The notes under the pieces were generated by a model. It was not told the origin of the DNA. It was given only the letters and a program-made list of their open reading frames with translations, and ran no database searches. The translations under genes and the position numbers were made by a program. From Streptomyces sp. CC228A (GTDB lineage Bacteria > Actinomycetota > Actinomycetes > Streptomycetales > Streptomycetaceae), in the NCBI RefSeq assembly GCF_021390935.1, contig NZ_JAJPUI010000006.1, positions 372,001-436,000 on the forward strand: a stretch of 64,000 nt of DNA. The letters are read 5' to 3'. The first letter of the stretch is position 1. Each line of letters opens with the position of its first letter. Shown piece by piece: positions 16,224-25,227 of the stretch.

Positions 16224-17306
16224 ATGGGTTCGGTTCGCGTAGCCATCGTCGGCGTGGGCAACTGCGCCGCCTCGCTGGTGCAGGGCGTCGAGTACTACAA
16301 GGACGCCGACCCGGCGAGCAAGGTGCCGGGACTGATGCACGTCCAGTTCGGCGACTACCACGTCCGTGACATCGAGTTCGTCGCCGCCTTCGACGTGGAC
16401 GCGAAGAAGGTGGGCCTGGACCTCGCCGACGCCATCGGCGCCAGCGAGAACAACACCATCAAGATCTGCGACGTGCCCGCCAGCGGCGTGACCGTGCAGC
16501 GCGGCCACACCCTGGACGGTCTCGGCAAGTACTACCGCCAGACGATCGAGGAGTCCTCCGAGGAGCCCGTGGACGTCGTCCAGGTCCTCAAGGACAAGCA
16601 GGTCGACGTGCTCGTCTGCTACCTGCCGGTGGGCTCGGAGGACGCTGCCAAGTTCTACGCGCAGTGCGCCATCGACGCCAAGGTCGCCTTCGTCAACGCC
16701 CTCCCGGTGTTCATCGCGGGCACCAAGGAGTGGGCGGACAAGTTCACCGAGGCCGGTGTCCCGATCGTCGGCGACGACATCAAGTCGCAGGTCGGCGCCA
16801 CCATCACGCACCGCGTCATGGCGAAGCTGTTCGAGGACCGGGGCGTAATCCTGGACCGCACGATGCAGCTGAACGTCGGCGGCAACATGGACTTCAAGAA
16901 CATGCTGGAGCGTGAGCGCCTGGAGTCCAAGAAGATCTCCAAGACGCAGGCCGTCACCTCGCAGATCCCCGACCGGGACATGGGCGAGCGCAACGTCCAC
17001 ATCGGCCCCTCCGACTACGTGGCCTGGCTGGACGACCGCAAGTGGGCGTACGTGCGCCTTGAGGGCCGCGCCTTCGGCGACGTCCCGCTGAACCTGGAGT
17101 ACAAGCTCGAGGTGTGGGACTCCCCGAACTCCGCGGGTGTCATCATCGACGCGCTCCGCGCCGCGAAGATCGCCAAGGACCGCGGCGTCGGCGGCCCGAT
17201 CCTCTCCGCGTCCTCGTACTTCATGAAGTCCCCGCCGGTCCAGTACTTCGACGACGAGGCCCGCAACAACATCGAGAAGTTCATCAGGGGCGAGGTCGAG
17301 CGCTGA
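16224..17306 (+). CDS. ino1: Inositol-3-phosphate synthase
   Basis: A 360-aa enzyme that converts glucose 6-phosphate to 1L-myo-inositol 3-phosphate using NAD+, the first step to phosphatidylinositol and mycothiol. The N-terminal Rossmann motif VAIVGVGNCAASLVQGVEYY (5-24) and the later GDDIKSQVGATITHRV and LNVGGNMDFKNM motifs are diagnostic of the actinobacterial enzyme, which is shorter than eukaryotic forms. GGGAGCAACC precedes the ATG. It follows the PadR gene and is closed by a hairpin terminator at 17407. Confidence 0.96.
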   Translation: MGSVRVAIVGVGNCAASLVQGVEYYKDADPASKVPGLMHVQFGDYHVRDIEFVAAFDVDAKKVGLDLADAIGASENNTIKICDVPASGVTVQRGHTLDGLGKYYRQTIEESSEEPVDVVQVLKDKQVDVLVCYLPVGSEDAAKFYAQCAIDAKVAFVNALPVFIAGTKEWADKFTEAGVPIVGDDIKSQVGATITHRVMAKLFEDRGVILDRTMQLNVGGNMDFKNMLERERLESKKISKTQAVTSQIPDRDMGERNVHIGPSDYVAWLDDRKWAYVRLEGRAFGDVPLNLEYKLEVWDSPNSAGVIIDALRAAKIAKDRGVGGPILSASSYFMKSPPVQYFDDEARNNIEKFIRGEVER

Positions 17307-17406
17307 GCCCCAGGCGGCAGTGAGCGGCACCGGCACGCACCGCATCGGCAGGCGGCGCCGGCGCCCTCCGGGGGACTCTCGTGAGTCGCCCCCGCCGACC
17401 GACGTC

Positions 17407-17433
17407 GGCCCCCGTGGCATCTGCCCGGGGGCC
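17407..17433 (+). terminator. Terminator after ino1
   Basis: GGCCCCCG and CGGGGGCC form an 8-bp G/C stem around an 11-nt loop, 100 bp past the ino1 stop. It ends 25 bp before the MFS start, so it separates the two genes. Confidence 0.65.
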
Positions 17434-17458
17434 TTCGCCATGTGTGACGCTTGCTGCC

Positions 17459-18712
17459 ATGCCTGTCGTACGTGACCTGCGCGTGCTGCTGCGCCTCAGC
17501 GGCTTCCGCCGCCTGCTGGCCGTACGGCTGCTGTCGCAGTGCGCTGACGGCGTCTACCAGATCGCCCTGGCCGCGTACGTCGTCTTCTCCCCGGAGCGAC
17601 AGACCACACCCGCGGACATCGCCTACGCGATGGCGGTGCTGCTGCTCCCGTACTCGCTCGTGGGGCCGTTCGCCGGCGTCCTGCTCGACCGGTGGAGGCG
17701 CCGCCAGGTCCTCGTGTACGGGAACCTGCTGCGCGCCGTGCTCGCCGCGGGCACGGCGCTGCTGATGCTGGGGTCGGCTCCGGACTGGCTCTTCTACGCC
17801 TCCGCGCTGGCCGTCACCGCCGTCAACCGGTTCGTGCTGGCCGGTCTCTCCGCCGCCCTGCCGCGGGTGGTGGACCCGGACCGGCTCGTCATGGCCAACG
17901 CCCTGTCGCCGACCGCCGGGACGCTCGCGGCCACGGCGGGCGGCGGCCTCGCTCTGCTCGTGCAGCTGGGCGCCGCCGGGTCCGACGCCGCCGTCGTCCT
18001 GCTGGGCTCCGCGCTGTACCTGTCCTCAGCCCTGGCCGCCCTGCGCATGGGGCGCGAGCTCCTGGGCCCGGACCCGGACCTGGTACTGCCGAGGATCACC
18101 GCCGCACTGGCTTCCACGGCCCGCGGCCTGTGGAGCGGGCTGCTGCATCTGCGGGAGAGGCGGTCCGCTGCCCGCGCGCTCGCGGCGATGACCCTCGCCC
18201 GCTTCTGCTACGGCGCCCTCACCGTGACCGTACTGATGCTCGCCCGCTACGCCTGGACCTCCACGGAATCCGAGGGGCTCGCCCTGCTCGGCGTGGCGGT
18301 CGCCGTGTCGGGCGCGGGGTACCTCACGGCCGCCGCTGTCACCCCGTGGGCGGTGGAGAGGCTGGGGACGGGACGCTGGATGGCCGTGTGCGCGGCAGCG
18401 GCCGCGGTGCTGGAGCCGGCGCTCGGCCTCCCCTTCGCTCCGGTGCCCACGCTCATGGCCGCCTACGTGCTGGGACTGGTCACCCAGGCCACCAAGATCG
18501 CCACCGACACGGTGGTACAGCGCACGGTGGACGATGCCTACCGCGGACGGGTCTTCGCGCTGTACGACATGCTCTTCAACGTCGCCTTCGTCGCCGCGGC
18601 CGGCATGGCAGCACTGATGCTGCCGCCCGACGGCCGGTCCACGACCCTCGTCCTCGTCGTCGCCGGGCTGTACACCCTCTCCGCCCTCACGCTCTTCCGC
18701 TGGCGTCCCTGA
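17459..18712 (+). CDS. MFS transporter
   Basis: A 417-aa protein with about 12 hydrophobic segments and the MFS signature loop LLDRWRRRQVLVYGN after the second helix. A second basic loop is DAYRGRVFALYDMLF. The substrate is unknown. The ATG at 17459 (MPVVRDLRVLLRLSGFRRL) is preferred to an open extension from 17381 that overlaps the ino1 terminator. No Shine-Dalgarno is visible, so the mRNA may be leaderless. Two parS sites follow the stop. Confidence 0.85.
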   Translation: MPVVRDLRVLLRLSGFRRLLAVRLLSQCADGVYQIALAAYVVFSPERQTTPADIAYAMAVLLLPYSLVGPFAGVLLDRWRRRQVLVYGNLLRAVLAAGTALLMLGSAPDWLFYASALAVTAVNRFVLAGLSAALPRVVDPDRLVMANALSPTAGTLAATAGGGLALLVQLGAAGSDAAVVLLGSALYLSSALAALRMGRELLGPDPDLVLPRITAALASTARGLWSGLLHLRERRSAARALAAMTLARFCYGALTVTVLMLARYAWTSTESEGLALLGVAVAVSGAGYLTAAAVTPWAVERLGTGRWMAVCAAAAAVLEPALGLPFAPVPTLMAAYVLGLVTQATKIATDTVVQRTVDDAYRGRVFALYDMLFNVAFVAAAGMAALMLPPDGRSTTLVLVVAGLYTLSALTLFRWRP

Positions 18713-18724
18713 CGTACGGGCGAT

Positions 18725-18738
18725 GTTTCACGTGAAAC
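18725..18738. promoter_or_regulatory. parS: parS centromere site
   Basis: A perfect GTTTCACGTGAAAC in the gap between the converging MFS and cca genes. Confidence 0.95.
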
Positions 18739-18763
18739 AGCCCTCCACGTCATCGCGCCGGGT

Positions 18764-18777
18764 GTTTCACGTGAAAC
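18764..18777. promoter_or_regulatory. parS: parS centromere site
   Basis: A perfect GTTTCACGTGAAAC, 39 bp centre to centre from the previous copy. The 92-bp intergenic region is mostly these two sites. Confidence 0.95.
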
Positions 18778-18804
18778 ACGACGGCGCGGTGACGCGGGCT
18801 CCTC

Positions 18805-20247
18805 TCAGCTCTGAGCGGCCCACCACTCCTTGAGAGCGGCTACCGCCTCGTCGTGGGGCATCGGTCCGTGCTCCAGACGCAGTTCCAGGAGGAACTTGTA
18901 GGCGCGTCCCACGACCGGCCCCGGGCCGACCCCCAGCACCTCCTGGATCTGGTTGCCGTCGAGGTCGGGCCGGATCGCGTCCAGCTCCTCCTGCTCCTTG
19001 AGCTCCGCGATACGCGCCTCAAGCCCGTCGTACGTACGCGACAGCGCGGCTGCCTTGCGCTTGTTGCGCGTCGTGCAGTCGGAACGGGTCAGCTTGTGGA
19101 GCCGCTCCAGAAGCGGCCCGGCATCACGGACGTAGCGGCGCACGGCCGAGTCGGTCCACTCGCCGGAGCCGTAACCGTGGAACCGCAGGTGGAGTTCCAC
19201 CAGGCGGGACACGTCCTTGATCATCTCGTTGGAGTACTTCAGCGCGGTCATCCGCTTCTTGGTCATCTTCGCCCCGACCACCTCGTGGTGGTGGAAAGAG
19301 ACACGGCCGTTCGGCTCGAAGCGCCGGGTCCTCGGCTTGCCGATGTCATGGAGGAGCGCCGCCAGCCGCAGAACGAGGTCGGGCTCGCCCTGCTCCAGCT
19401 CGATGGCCTGCTCCAGCACCGTCAGCGAGTGCTCGTAGACGTCCTTGTGCCGGTGGTGCTCGTCGCTCTCCAGCCGCAGGGCCGGCAGCTCGGGCAGCAC
19501 CTGCGCGGCCAGACCGGTGTCCACGAGGAGGCCGAGCCCCTTGCGGGGGTGCGCGGACAGGATGAGTTTGTTCAGCTCGTCCCGCACCCGCTCAGCCGAG
19601 ACGATGTCGAGGCGCCCGGCCATGTCCGTCATGGCGGTCACGACCTCGGGAGCGACCTCGAAGTCGAGCTGAGCGGCGAAGCGAGCCGCGCGCATCATGC
19701 GCAGCGGGTCGTCAGAGAACGACTCCTCCGGAGTGCCCGGTGTCCTCAGTACACGGTGCGCCAGGTCCTCCAAGCCACCGTGCGGGTCGATGAACTCCTT
19801 CTCCGGCAGCGCGACCGCCATGGCGTTGACCGTGAAGTCACGGCGGACGAGGTCCTCCTCGATGGAGTCGCCGTAGGACACCTCGGGCTTGCGGGAGGTG
19901 CGGTCGTACGCCTCGGATCGGTACGTCGTCACCTCGATCTGGTAGCCGTCCTTCTGGGCGCCCACCGTTCCGAAGGCGATCCCGACCTCCCACACGGCGT
20001 CGGCCCATGGGCGGACGATCTTGAGGACGTCCTGCGGGCGGGCGTCCGTGGTGAAGTCGAGGTCGTTGCCGAGCCGGCCCAGCAGCGCATCCCGCACCGA
20101 CCCGCCGACCAGGGCGAGGGTGAATCCCGCCTCCTTGAAACGGCGGGCGAGATCATCGGCCACGGGGGCGACGCGCAGCAGTTCGGTGACCGCGCGGCGC
20201 TGCGCCTGGCTCAGGGCAGTCGGGGTGTCTTCGTTGGCGTTCGGCAC
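18805..20247 (-). CDS. cca: CCA tRNA nucleotidyltransferase
   Basis: A 480-aa class II nucleotidyltransferase that builds or repairs the CCA end of tRNAs. The catalytic head has LVGGSVRDALLGRLGNDLDF (about 47-65), where DLD holds the metal-binding aspartates, then EEDLVRRDFTVNAMAV and the neck-domain DPLRMMRAARFAAQL. A C-terminal HD phosphohydrolase domain is present (LLHDIGKPRTRRF, HD at about 300-301). The start is MPNANEDTPTALS. It converges with the MFS gene and is divergent from the DUF6049 gene. Confidence 0.95.
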   Translation of the reverse strand: MPNANEDTPTALSQAQRRAVTELLRVAPVADDLARRFKEAGFTLALVGGSVRDALLGRLGNDLDFTTDARPQDVLKIVRPWADAVWEVGIAFGTVGAQKDGYQIEVTTYRSEAYDRTSRKPEVSYGDSIEEDLVRRDFTVNAMAVALPEKEFIDPHGGLEDLAHRVLRTPGTPEESFSDDPLRMMRAARFAAQLDFEVAPEVVTAMTDMAGRLDIVSAERVRDELNKLILSAHPRKGLGLLVDTGLAAQVLPELPALRLESDEHHRHKDVYEHSLTVLEQAIELEQGEPDLVLRLAALLHDIGKPRTRRFEPNGRVSFHHHEVVGAKMTKKRMTALKYSNEMIKDVSRLVELHLRFHGYGSGEWTDSAVRRYVRDAGPLLERLHKLTRSDCTTRNKRKAAALSRTYDGLEARIAELKEQEELDAIRPDLDGNQIQEVLGVGPGPVVGRAYKFLLELRLEHGPMPHDEAVAALKEWWAAQS

Positions 20248-20438
20248 GACAGAACAGGGTACGTGCCCGCGACCGCGGCAGCGTCGCGGATTTCCGGCAC
20301 CGCCGCTCTGCCGCGTACTGTCGCCCGATCTTGTGGCTCACCTCCGCAGCACTCCGCGCCAGCGCGCCTCGTTACCATGCGTGGACGCGGGAACCGGCAG
20401 GGACCGACGGCAACAGATGACGAGGGACGGACGAGCGC

Positions 20439-22814
20439 GTGGCCGAGGCGGCAGACTTCCAGAGCATGCGTCGCTCCCCTGCCCGCCGCTGGCTGCGCCG
20501 TATGGCGGCGGCGGCCGCCGGCGGACCGCTGCTGGCGGGACTGCTCCACCTGCCCGGCGCCTCTCTCGCGAGTGCCGCGGAAGCCGCCGGATCCCGCACG
20601 GTCGATGTGTCTCTCGACACAGTCCAGCCCAGCGCGCCGGTGAAGGGCGACACGCTCACGCTCAGCGGCACCGTGACCAACACAGGTAAGCGGTCGGTCA
20701 GCGCCGCGCACGTCGACGTACGCCTGGGCTCACGCCTTTCGAGCCGCGGCGCGATCGAGGACGCCGCCCGCCGCACCGGCTACTCCCCGACCGAGGACGG
20801 CGCGGCCCTCGGCGGGGCGTACACGGTCGCGATCCCGGCGATTCCCGCAGGCGGCAGCCGGGACTTCACGATCACCGTCCCGGTCGACGAACTCGGCATG
20901 GACGACGAGGGCGTCTACCAGATCGGGGTCTCCCTCTCCGGCAGGACGCCGAGCTCCGGTGACGACCGCGTGCTCGGCATCGAGAGGACGTTCCTCCCCT
21001 GGCAGCCCGCGGCGGCCAAGAAGAAGACGCAGACCACCGTCCTCTGGCCGCTCATCTCGTCGGTGCACCTGTCGGCCGAGACGGGCTCCGACGCACAGCA
21101 GACCCCCGTCTTCGAGGACGACGACCTCGCCGCCGAGCTCGCTCCGGGGGGCCGCCTGGAGCGGCTCGTGGCCCTCGGCGCCGACCTCCCCGTCACCTGG
21201 GTGATCGACCCGGACCTGCTGGCCACCGCCGAGGCGATGACCGGCCCCTACCTGGTCCGCAGCGGCGACACCACCGTCCAGGGGAAGAACCAGTCCGTCG
21301 CCAACCAGTGGCTGAACGCCCTCGACAAGGCCGTCCAGGGGGACAAGGTCGTCGCCCTGCCCTACGGCGACCCGGACCTGGCGTCGCTGGCCCACAGGGG
21401 CCGGGAGGTGTCCGGCTCGCTCAGGCACCTGCGCCCGGCCACCGAGGTCGCGCAGTCCACGGTGGAGACCATCCTCCATGTGAAGCCGACCGTGGACTTC
21501 GCCTGGCCGGTGGAGGGGGCGGTGGACCCCTCGATCATCGATGTGGCGACCTCCGCCGGAGCCGACAAGGTCATCACGCGCAGCGACAGCATGCGGGAGA
21601 ACCTGTCCTACACGCCGAACGCCGCCCGCCCCGTCGGCGGCGGAACGACCGCCGTCGTGTCCGACGCGATCCTGTCCACGGCGTTCGACGACGACATGAC
21701 CCGGGCAGGCGCCTCCACGCCGGCGGTGCAGCGCTTCCTCGCCCACACGCTGGCCATCACCCACGAGCGGCCCGGCACGGCGCGCAGCATCGTCATCGCC
21801 CCGCAGCGGATGCCGACCGCGTCCCAGGCCGACTCCCTGGCCCGAGCCGTCCGGGGACTGGCGCACCAGCGCTGGTCGCAGCCCTCGGACCTGGTCGCCG
21901 CCACCGCGGTCAAGCCCGACCCCGCAGCGACGACGCAGGTGCCCGCACCGAGCCGCTACCCCAAGGAGCTCCGCAAGAAGGAACTGCTCAGGGCGGCGTT
22001 CCTGGACATCAGGACCACGCAGTCCACGCTGGACAACTTCACGGTGATCCTCACCGACCGGAGGCGGGTCGTGACGCCGTTCGGCAACGCGATCAACCGC
22101 GAGATGTCGGCCTCCTGGCGGGGCCGCCCGGCGGACGCCCAGCCGTACCGGCACCGGGTGCTGGAGGACCTCAAGAGCCTCACCGACGAGGTGCAGCTCA
22201 TCGACAAGTCCGATCTGACGCTGTCCGGACGCAGCGCCACGATCCCCGTGACGGTCCAGAACAAGCTCCTGCAGGGCGTGGACCGGCTGGTGCTGCGGCT
22301 GGAGTCCACCAAGCCGACGCGTCTGAAGCTGAACGGCGGAGCAGCCGTGGCGGAGCTTCCGGTCCGCATCGAGGGCGGGCACAGCCAGTCCGTGAAGTTC
22401 ACCGCGTCGGCGAACGCCAACGGCCCCGTCCCGATGACGGCGCAGCTCTTCACCGAGGACGGCCGTGCCTACGGCAAGCCCATGCAGTTCACCGTGAAGG
22501 TCTCGGAGATCACCTCCGCGGTCATGCTCGTCATCGCGGGTGGCGTGCTGCTCCTGGTGCTGGCGGGCATCAGGATGTACACCCAGCGCAAGCGCGCCGC
22601 GGCCCTTGAGGCCGCCGGGGGCGAGGCTCCGGAGGACGAGGCGGCCGAGGCCGCGACAGCCGACGGCACCGACGGGGAGCCCGGGAGCGGAACCGCGAAG
22701 GCGGATTCCGTGGTCGCGGAGAGCGACGACGAAGCGCAGCCGAGTGACCCGGCGGCGGACACCGGACCGGAAAGCGGAGGCCCGTCCGGCCCGGGTGAGA
22801 GAGTGAACCGTTGA
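20439..22814 (+). CDS. DUF6049-family secreted/membrane-anchored protein
   Basis: A 791-aa protein. A long signal peptide lies at 10-50 (basic RRSPARRWLRRM, then a hydrophobic AAAAGGPLLAGLLHL segment). Extracellular Ig-like domains follow (DTLTLSGTVTNTGKRSV; SATIPVTVQNKLLQGVDRL) around a middle region with features of a polysaccharide-deacetylase-like fold (VTWVIDPDLL; VDFAWPVEG). One membrane helix near 690-710 (AVMLVIAGGVLLLVLAGI) and an acidic cytoplasmic tail end the protein. The GTG at 20439 is the first in-frame start. It is followed 51 bp later by murJ, a conserved neighbour, which suggests a role in envelope assembly; the exact function is unknown. Confidence 0.85.
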   Translation: MAEAADFQSMRRSPARRWLRRMAAAAAGGPLLAGLLHLPGASLASAAEAAGSRTVDVSLDTVQPSAPVKGDTLTLSGTVTNTGKRSVSAAHVDVRLGSRLSSRGAIEDAARRTGYSPTEDGAALGGAYTVAIPAIPAGGSRDFTITVPVDELGMDDEGVYQIGVSLSGRTPSSGDDRVLGIERTFLPWQPAAAKKKTQTTVLWPLISSVHLSAETGSDAQQTPVFEDDDLAAELAPGGRLERLVALGADLPVTWVIDPDLLATAEAMTGPYLVRSGDTTVQGKNQSVANQWLNALDKAVQGDKVVALPYGDPDLASLAHRGREVSGSLRHLRPATEVAQSTVETILHVKPTVDFAWPVEGAVDPSIIDVATSAGADKVITRSDSMRENLSYTPNAARPVGGGTTAVVSDAILSTAFDDDMTRAGASTPAVQRFLAHTLAITHERPGTARSIVIAPQRMPTASQADSLARAVRGLAHQRWSQPSDLVAATAVKPDPAATTQVPAPSRYPKELRKKELLRAAFLDIRTTQSTLDNFTVILTDRRRVVTPFGNAINREMSASWRGRPADAQPYRHRVLEDLKSLTDEVQLIDKSDLTLSGRSATIPVTVQNKLLQGVDRLVLRLESTKPTRLKLNGGAAVAELPVRIEGGHSQSVKFTASANANGPVPMTAQLFTEDGRAYGKPMQFTVKVSEITSAVMLVIAGGVLLLVLAGIRMYTQRKRAAALEAAGGEAPEDEAAEAATADGTDGEPGSGTAKADSVVAESDDEAQPSDPAADTGPESGGPSGPGERVNR

Positions 22815-22864
22815 GCGAGCGAATGTCGTGGCCGGCCGGCCCGGGACGATGAGGTGGGGTAACC

Positions 22865-25108
22865 ATGAACGCGCCGTACGAGGGTGACCGCGGCCAGAGC
22901 CCGGGCACCGGTGCGCCTTCGGGCGGAACGCCGCCGGCCGGCACACCGGGCCAGGTGCCCCCACCCGCCGACGACCCCGGGCAGCCGCCCCAGGACCCGT
23001 ACGTCCAGGACGCCTACGCCCATGACCCGTACCGGTCCCACGACCTCACCGCCCAGGACCCGGTCGGCGAGGCGCTGTACGACCGTGCGGCGCACCCGCC
23101 GCCCCCGCCGGGGACCTACGAGGAGCCCCGCCCCCTCTACCAGCAGCCCGCCGCTCCCCAGTACGCCCCTGACCCCCGGATCTGGGCCCAGACGCCGCCG
23201 CCCGAGCCGGAGGGCCCGTCCCGCCACCTGCCGTACGGCGACGACGCCCGGACCGTGCAGTTCACCGGCGTCGACGACCTGGTGAGCCGGGCCGGCGGGG
23301 AGCGGGCACCGGCCGACGCCTTCGCGCACCTCTACGCGGACCAGCAGGTGCAGGGCCGCCCCGCGGCCCCGGCGGTGGACGCGCCCCTGACCACGCCCCC
23401 GCCCCCGCCTCCGCCGCCGGCCGCCGTTCCGGAGCCGGCCGAGGAGGAGGCACCGCCCCCGCCGCCGAAGAAGTCCGGCGGCCGGGCCTCCGGTCTGCTG
23501 AAGTCGAGCGCGGTCATGGCGGCGGGCACCCTCGTCTCCCGCCTGACCGGCTTCCTGCGCACCCTGGTGATCACCGGCGCCCTGGGCGCCGCCACCCTCG
23601 GCGACGCCTACACCGTCGCGTACACGCTGCCGACGATGATCTACATCCTGACCATCGGCGGCGGCCTGAACTCGGTCTTCGTCCCGCAGCTCGTCCGCGC
23701 GATGAAGAACGACGAGGACGGCGGCGAGGCGTACGCCAACCGGCTGCTGACCCTCGTCATGGTCGCGCTCGGCCTCATCGTCGGCGTCGCGGTCCTCATC
23801 GCGCCGCTGCTGGTCCACGCGATGTCCCCGACCATCGCCGGCGATCCCGACGCCAACAGCGTCGCCGTGGCCTTCGCCCGCTTCTGCCTGCCCACGATCT
23901 TCTTCATGGGCGTGCACGTGGTGATGGGTCAGATCCTCAACGCGCGGGGCCGGTTCGGGGCGATGATGTGGACCCCGGTCCTCAACAACATCGTCATGAT
24001 GGCCACCTTCGGCCTCTTCATCTTCGTGTACGGCGCCTACTCCGAGACCCGGATGGGCGTGGACGTCATCCCCGACGAAGGCGTCCGGCTGCTGGGCATC
24101 GGCACGCTGCTGGGCCTGGTGGTCCAGGCCCTGGCGATGATCCCGTACCTGCGCGAGGCGGGCTTCCGCTTCCGGCCGAGGTTCGACTGGAAGGGCCAGG
24201 GCCTCGGGAAGACCGTCCGGCTCGCCAAGTGGACGGTCCTCTTCGTCCTCGCCAACCAGGCGGGCGTCGTGGTCGTCACCCAGCTGGCCACGGCCGCGGG
24301 CAAGGCCTCCGGCACGGACGGCGCCGGCATCCTCGCCTACTCCAACGCGCAGCTCATCTGGGGCATGCCGCAGGCCATCATCACCGTCTCCGTCATGGCC
24401 GCGCTGCTTCCCCGTATCTCCCGAGCGGCCCACGACAACGACCCGGGAGCCGTCCGGGACGACATCTCGCAGGGCCTGCGGAACTCGGCCGTCGCGATCG
24501 TCCCCGTCGCCTTCGGCTTCCTCGCGCTGGGCGTCCCCCTGTGCACCCTGCTCTACGCGTCGAGCGGCCTCGAAGCGGCCACGAGTATGGGCTTCATCCT
24601 CATGGCGTTCGGCCTGGGCCTGATCCCCTACTCGGTGCAGTACGTCGTCCTGCGCGGCTTCTACGCCTACGAGGACACGCGGACGCCGTTCTACAACACG
24701 GTCATCGTGGCCGCCGTCAACGCGGCAGCGTCGGCTGTCTGCTACGTCGTGCTGCCGCCCCGCTGGGCCGTCGTCGGCATGGCCGCCTCCTACGGACTGG
24801 CCTACATGGTCGGTGTCGGCGTCGCGTGGCGCCGACTGCGCAACCGCCTCGGCGGCGACCTCGACGGCGCCCACGTCGTCCGTACGTACGCCCGCCTGTG
24901 CATGGCGTCGCTGCCCGCCGCGCTGCTGGCCGGAGCAGCCGGTTTCGGGATCCTCTCCCTGCTGGGCAAGGACGCTCTCGGTTCGCTGGCCGCCCTGGTG
25001 GCCGGTGGCGTCGTCCTGCTCGGCGTGTTCTACGTCGCCGCCCGCAAGATGCGCATCGCGGAGCTGAACGCCATGGTCGGCATGGTCCGGGGCCGCCTCG
25101 GCCGCTAG
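22865..25108 (+). CDS. murJ: Lipid II flippase MurJ with long proline-rich N-terminus
   Basis: A 747-aa protein. The first 205 residues are a disordered, Pro/Asp/Tyr-rich cytoplasmic extension ending in polyproline (PPPPPPPPAAVP). The MurJ/MviN core starts near SSAVMAAGTLVSRLTGFLRT and has about 14 membrane helices, with the family motifs GDAYTVAYTLPTMIYILTIG, VLRGFYAYEDTRTPFYNT and GMPQAIITVSVMAALLPRIS. It flips lipid II across the membrane. GAGGTGGGG precedes the ATG. It sits between the DUF6049 gene and a pseudokinase gene that in mycobacteria is fused to MurJ. Confidence 0.95.
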   Translation: MNAPYEGDRGQSPGTGAPSGGTPPAGTPGQVPPPADDPGQPPQDPYVQDAYAHDPYRSHDLTAQDPVGEALYDRAAHPPPPPGTYEEPRPLYQQPAAPQYAPDPRIWAQTPPPEPEGPSRHLPYGDDARTVQFTGVDDLVSRAGGERAPADAFAHLYADQQVQGRPAAPAVDAPLTTPPPPPPPPAAVPEPAEEEAPPPPPKKSGGRASGLLKSSAVMAAGTLVSRLTGFLRTLVITGALGAATLGDAYTVAYTLPTMIYILTIGGGLNSVFVPQLVRAMKNDEDGGEAYANRLLTLVMVALGLIVGVAVLIAPLLVHAMSPTIAGDPDANSVAVAFARFCLPTIFFMGVHVVMGQILNARGRFGAMMWTPVLNNIVMMATFGLFIFVYGAYSETRMGVDVIPDEGVRLLGIGTLLGLVVQALAMIPYLREAGFRFRPRFDWKGQGLGKTVRLAKWTVLFVLANQAGVVVVTQLATAAGKASGTDGAGILAYSNAQLIWGMPQAIITVSVMAALLPRISRAAHDNDPGAVRDDISQGLRNSAVAIVPVAFGFLALGVPLCTLLYASSGLEAATSMGFILMAFGLGLIPYSVQYVVLRGFYAYEDTRTPFYNTVIVAAVNAAASAVCYVVLPPRWAVVGMAASYGLAYMVGVGVAWRRLRNRLGGDLDGAHVVRTYARLCMASLPAALLAGAAGFGILSLLGKDALGSLAALVAGGVVLLGVFYVAARKMRIAELNAMVGMVRGRLGR

Positions 25109-25227
25109 AACACGAGGTCCTCGCACAACCATCGCCGACCGCCGTGTGTCGTGCATGGCGGCGGACTGTGGGCACAATTGGCTTGGCTGTTGGATGTGGC
25201 GCAATGGATGGGGAGGCAGGAACGACG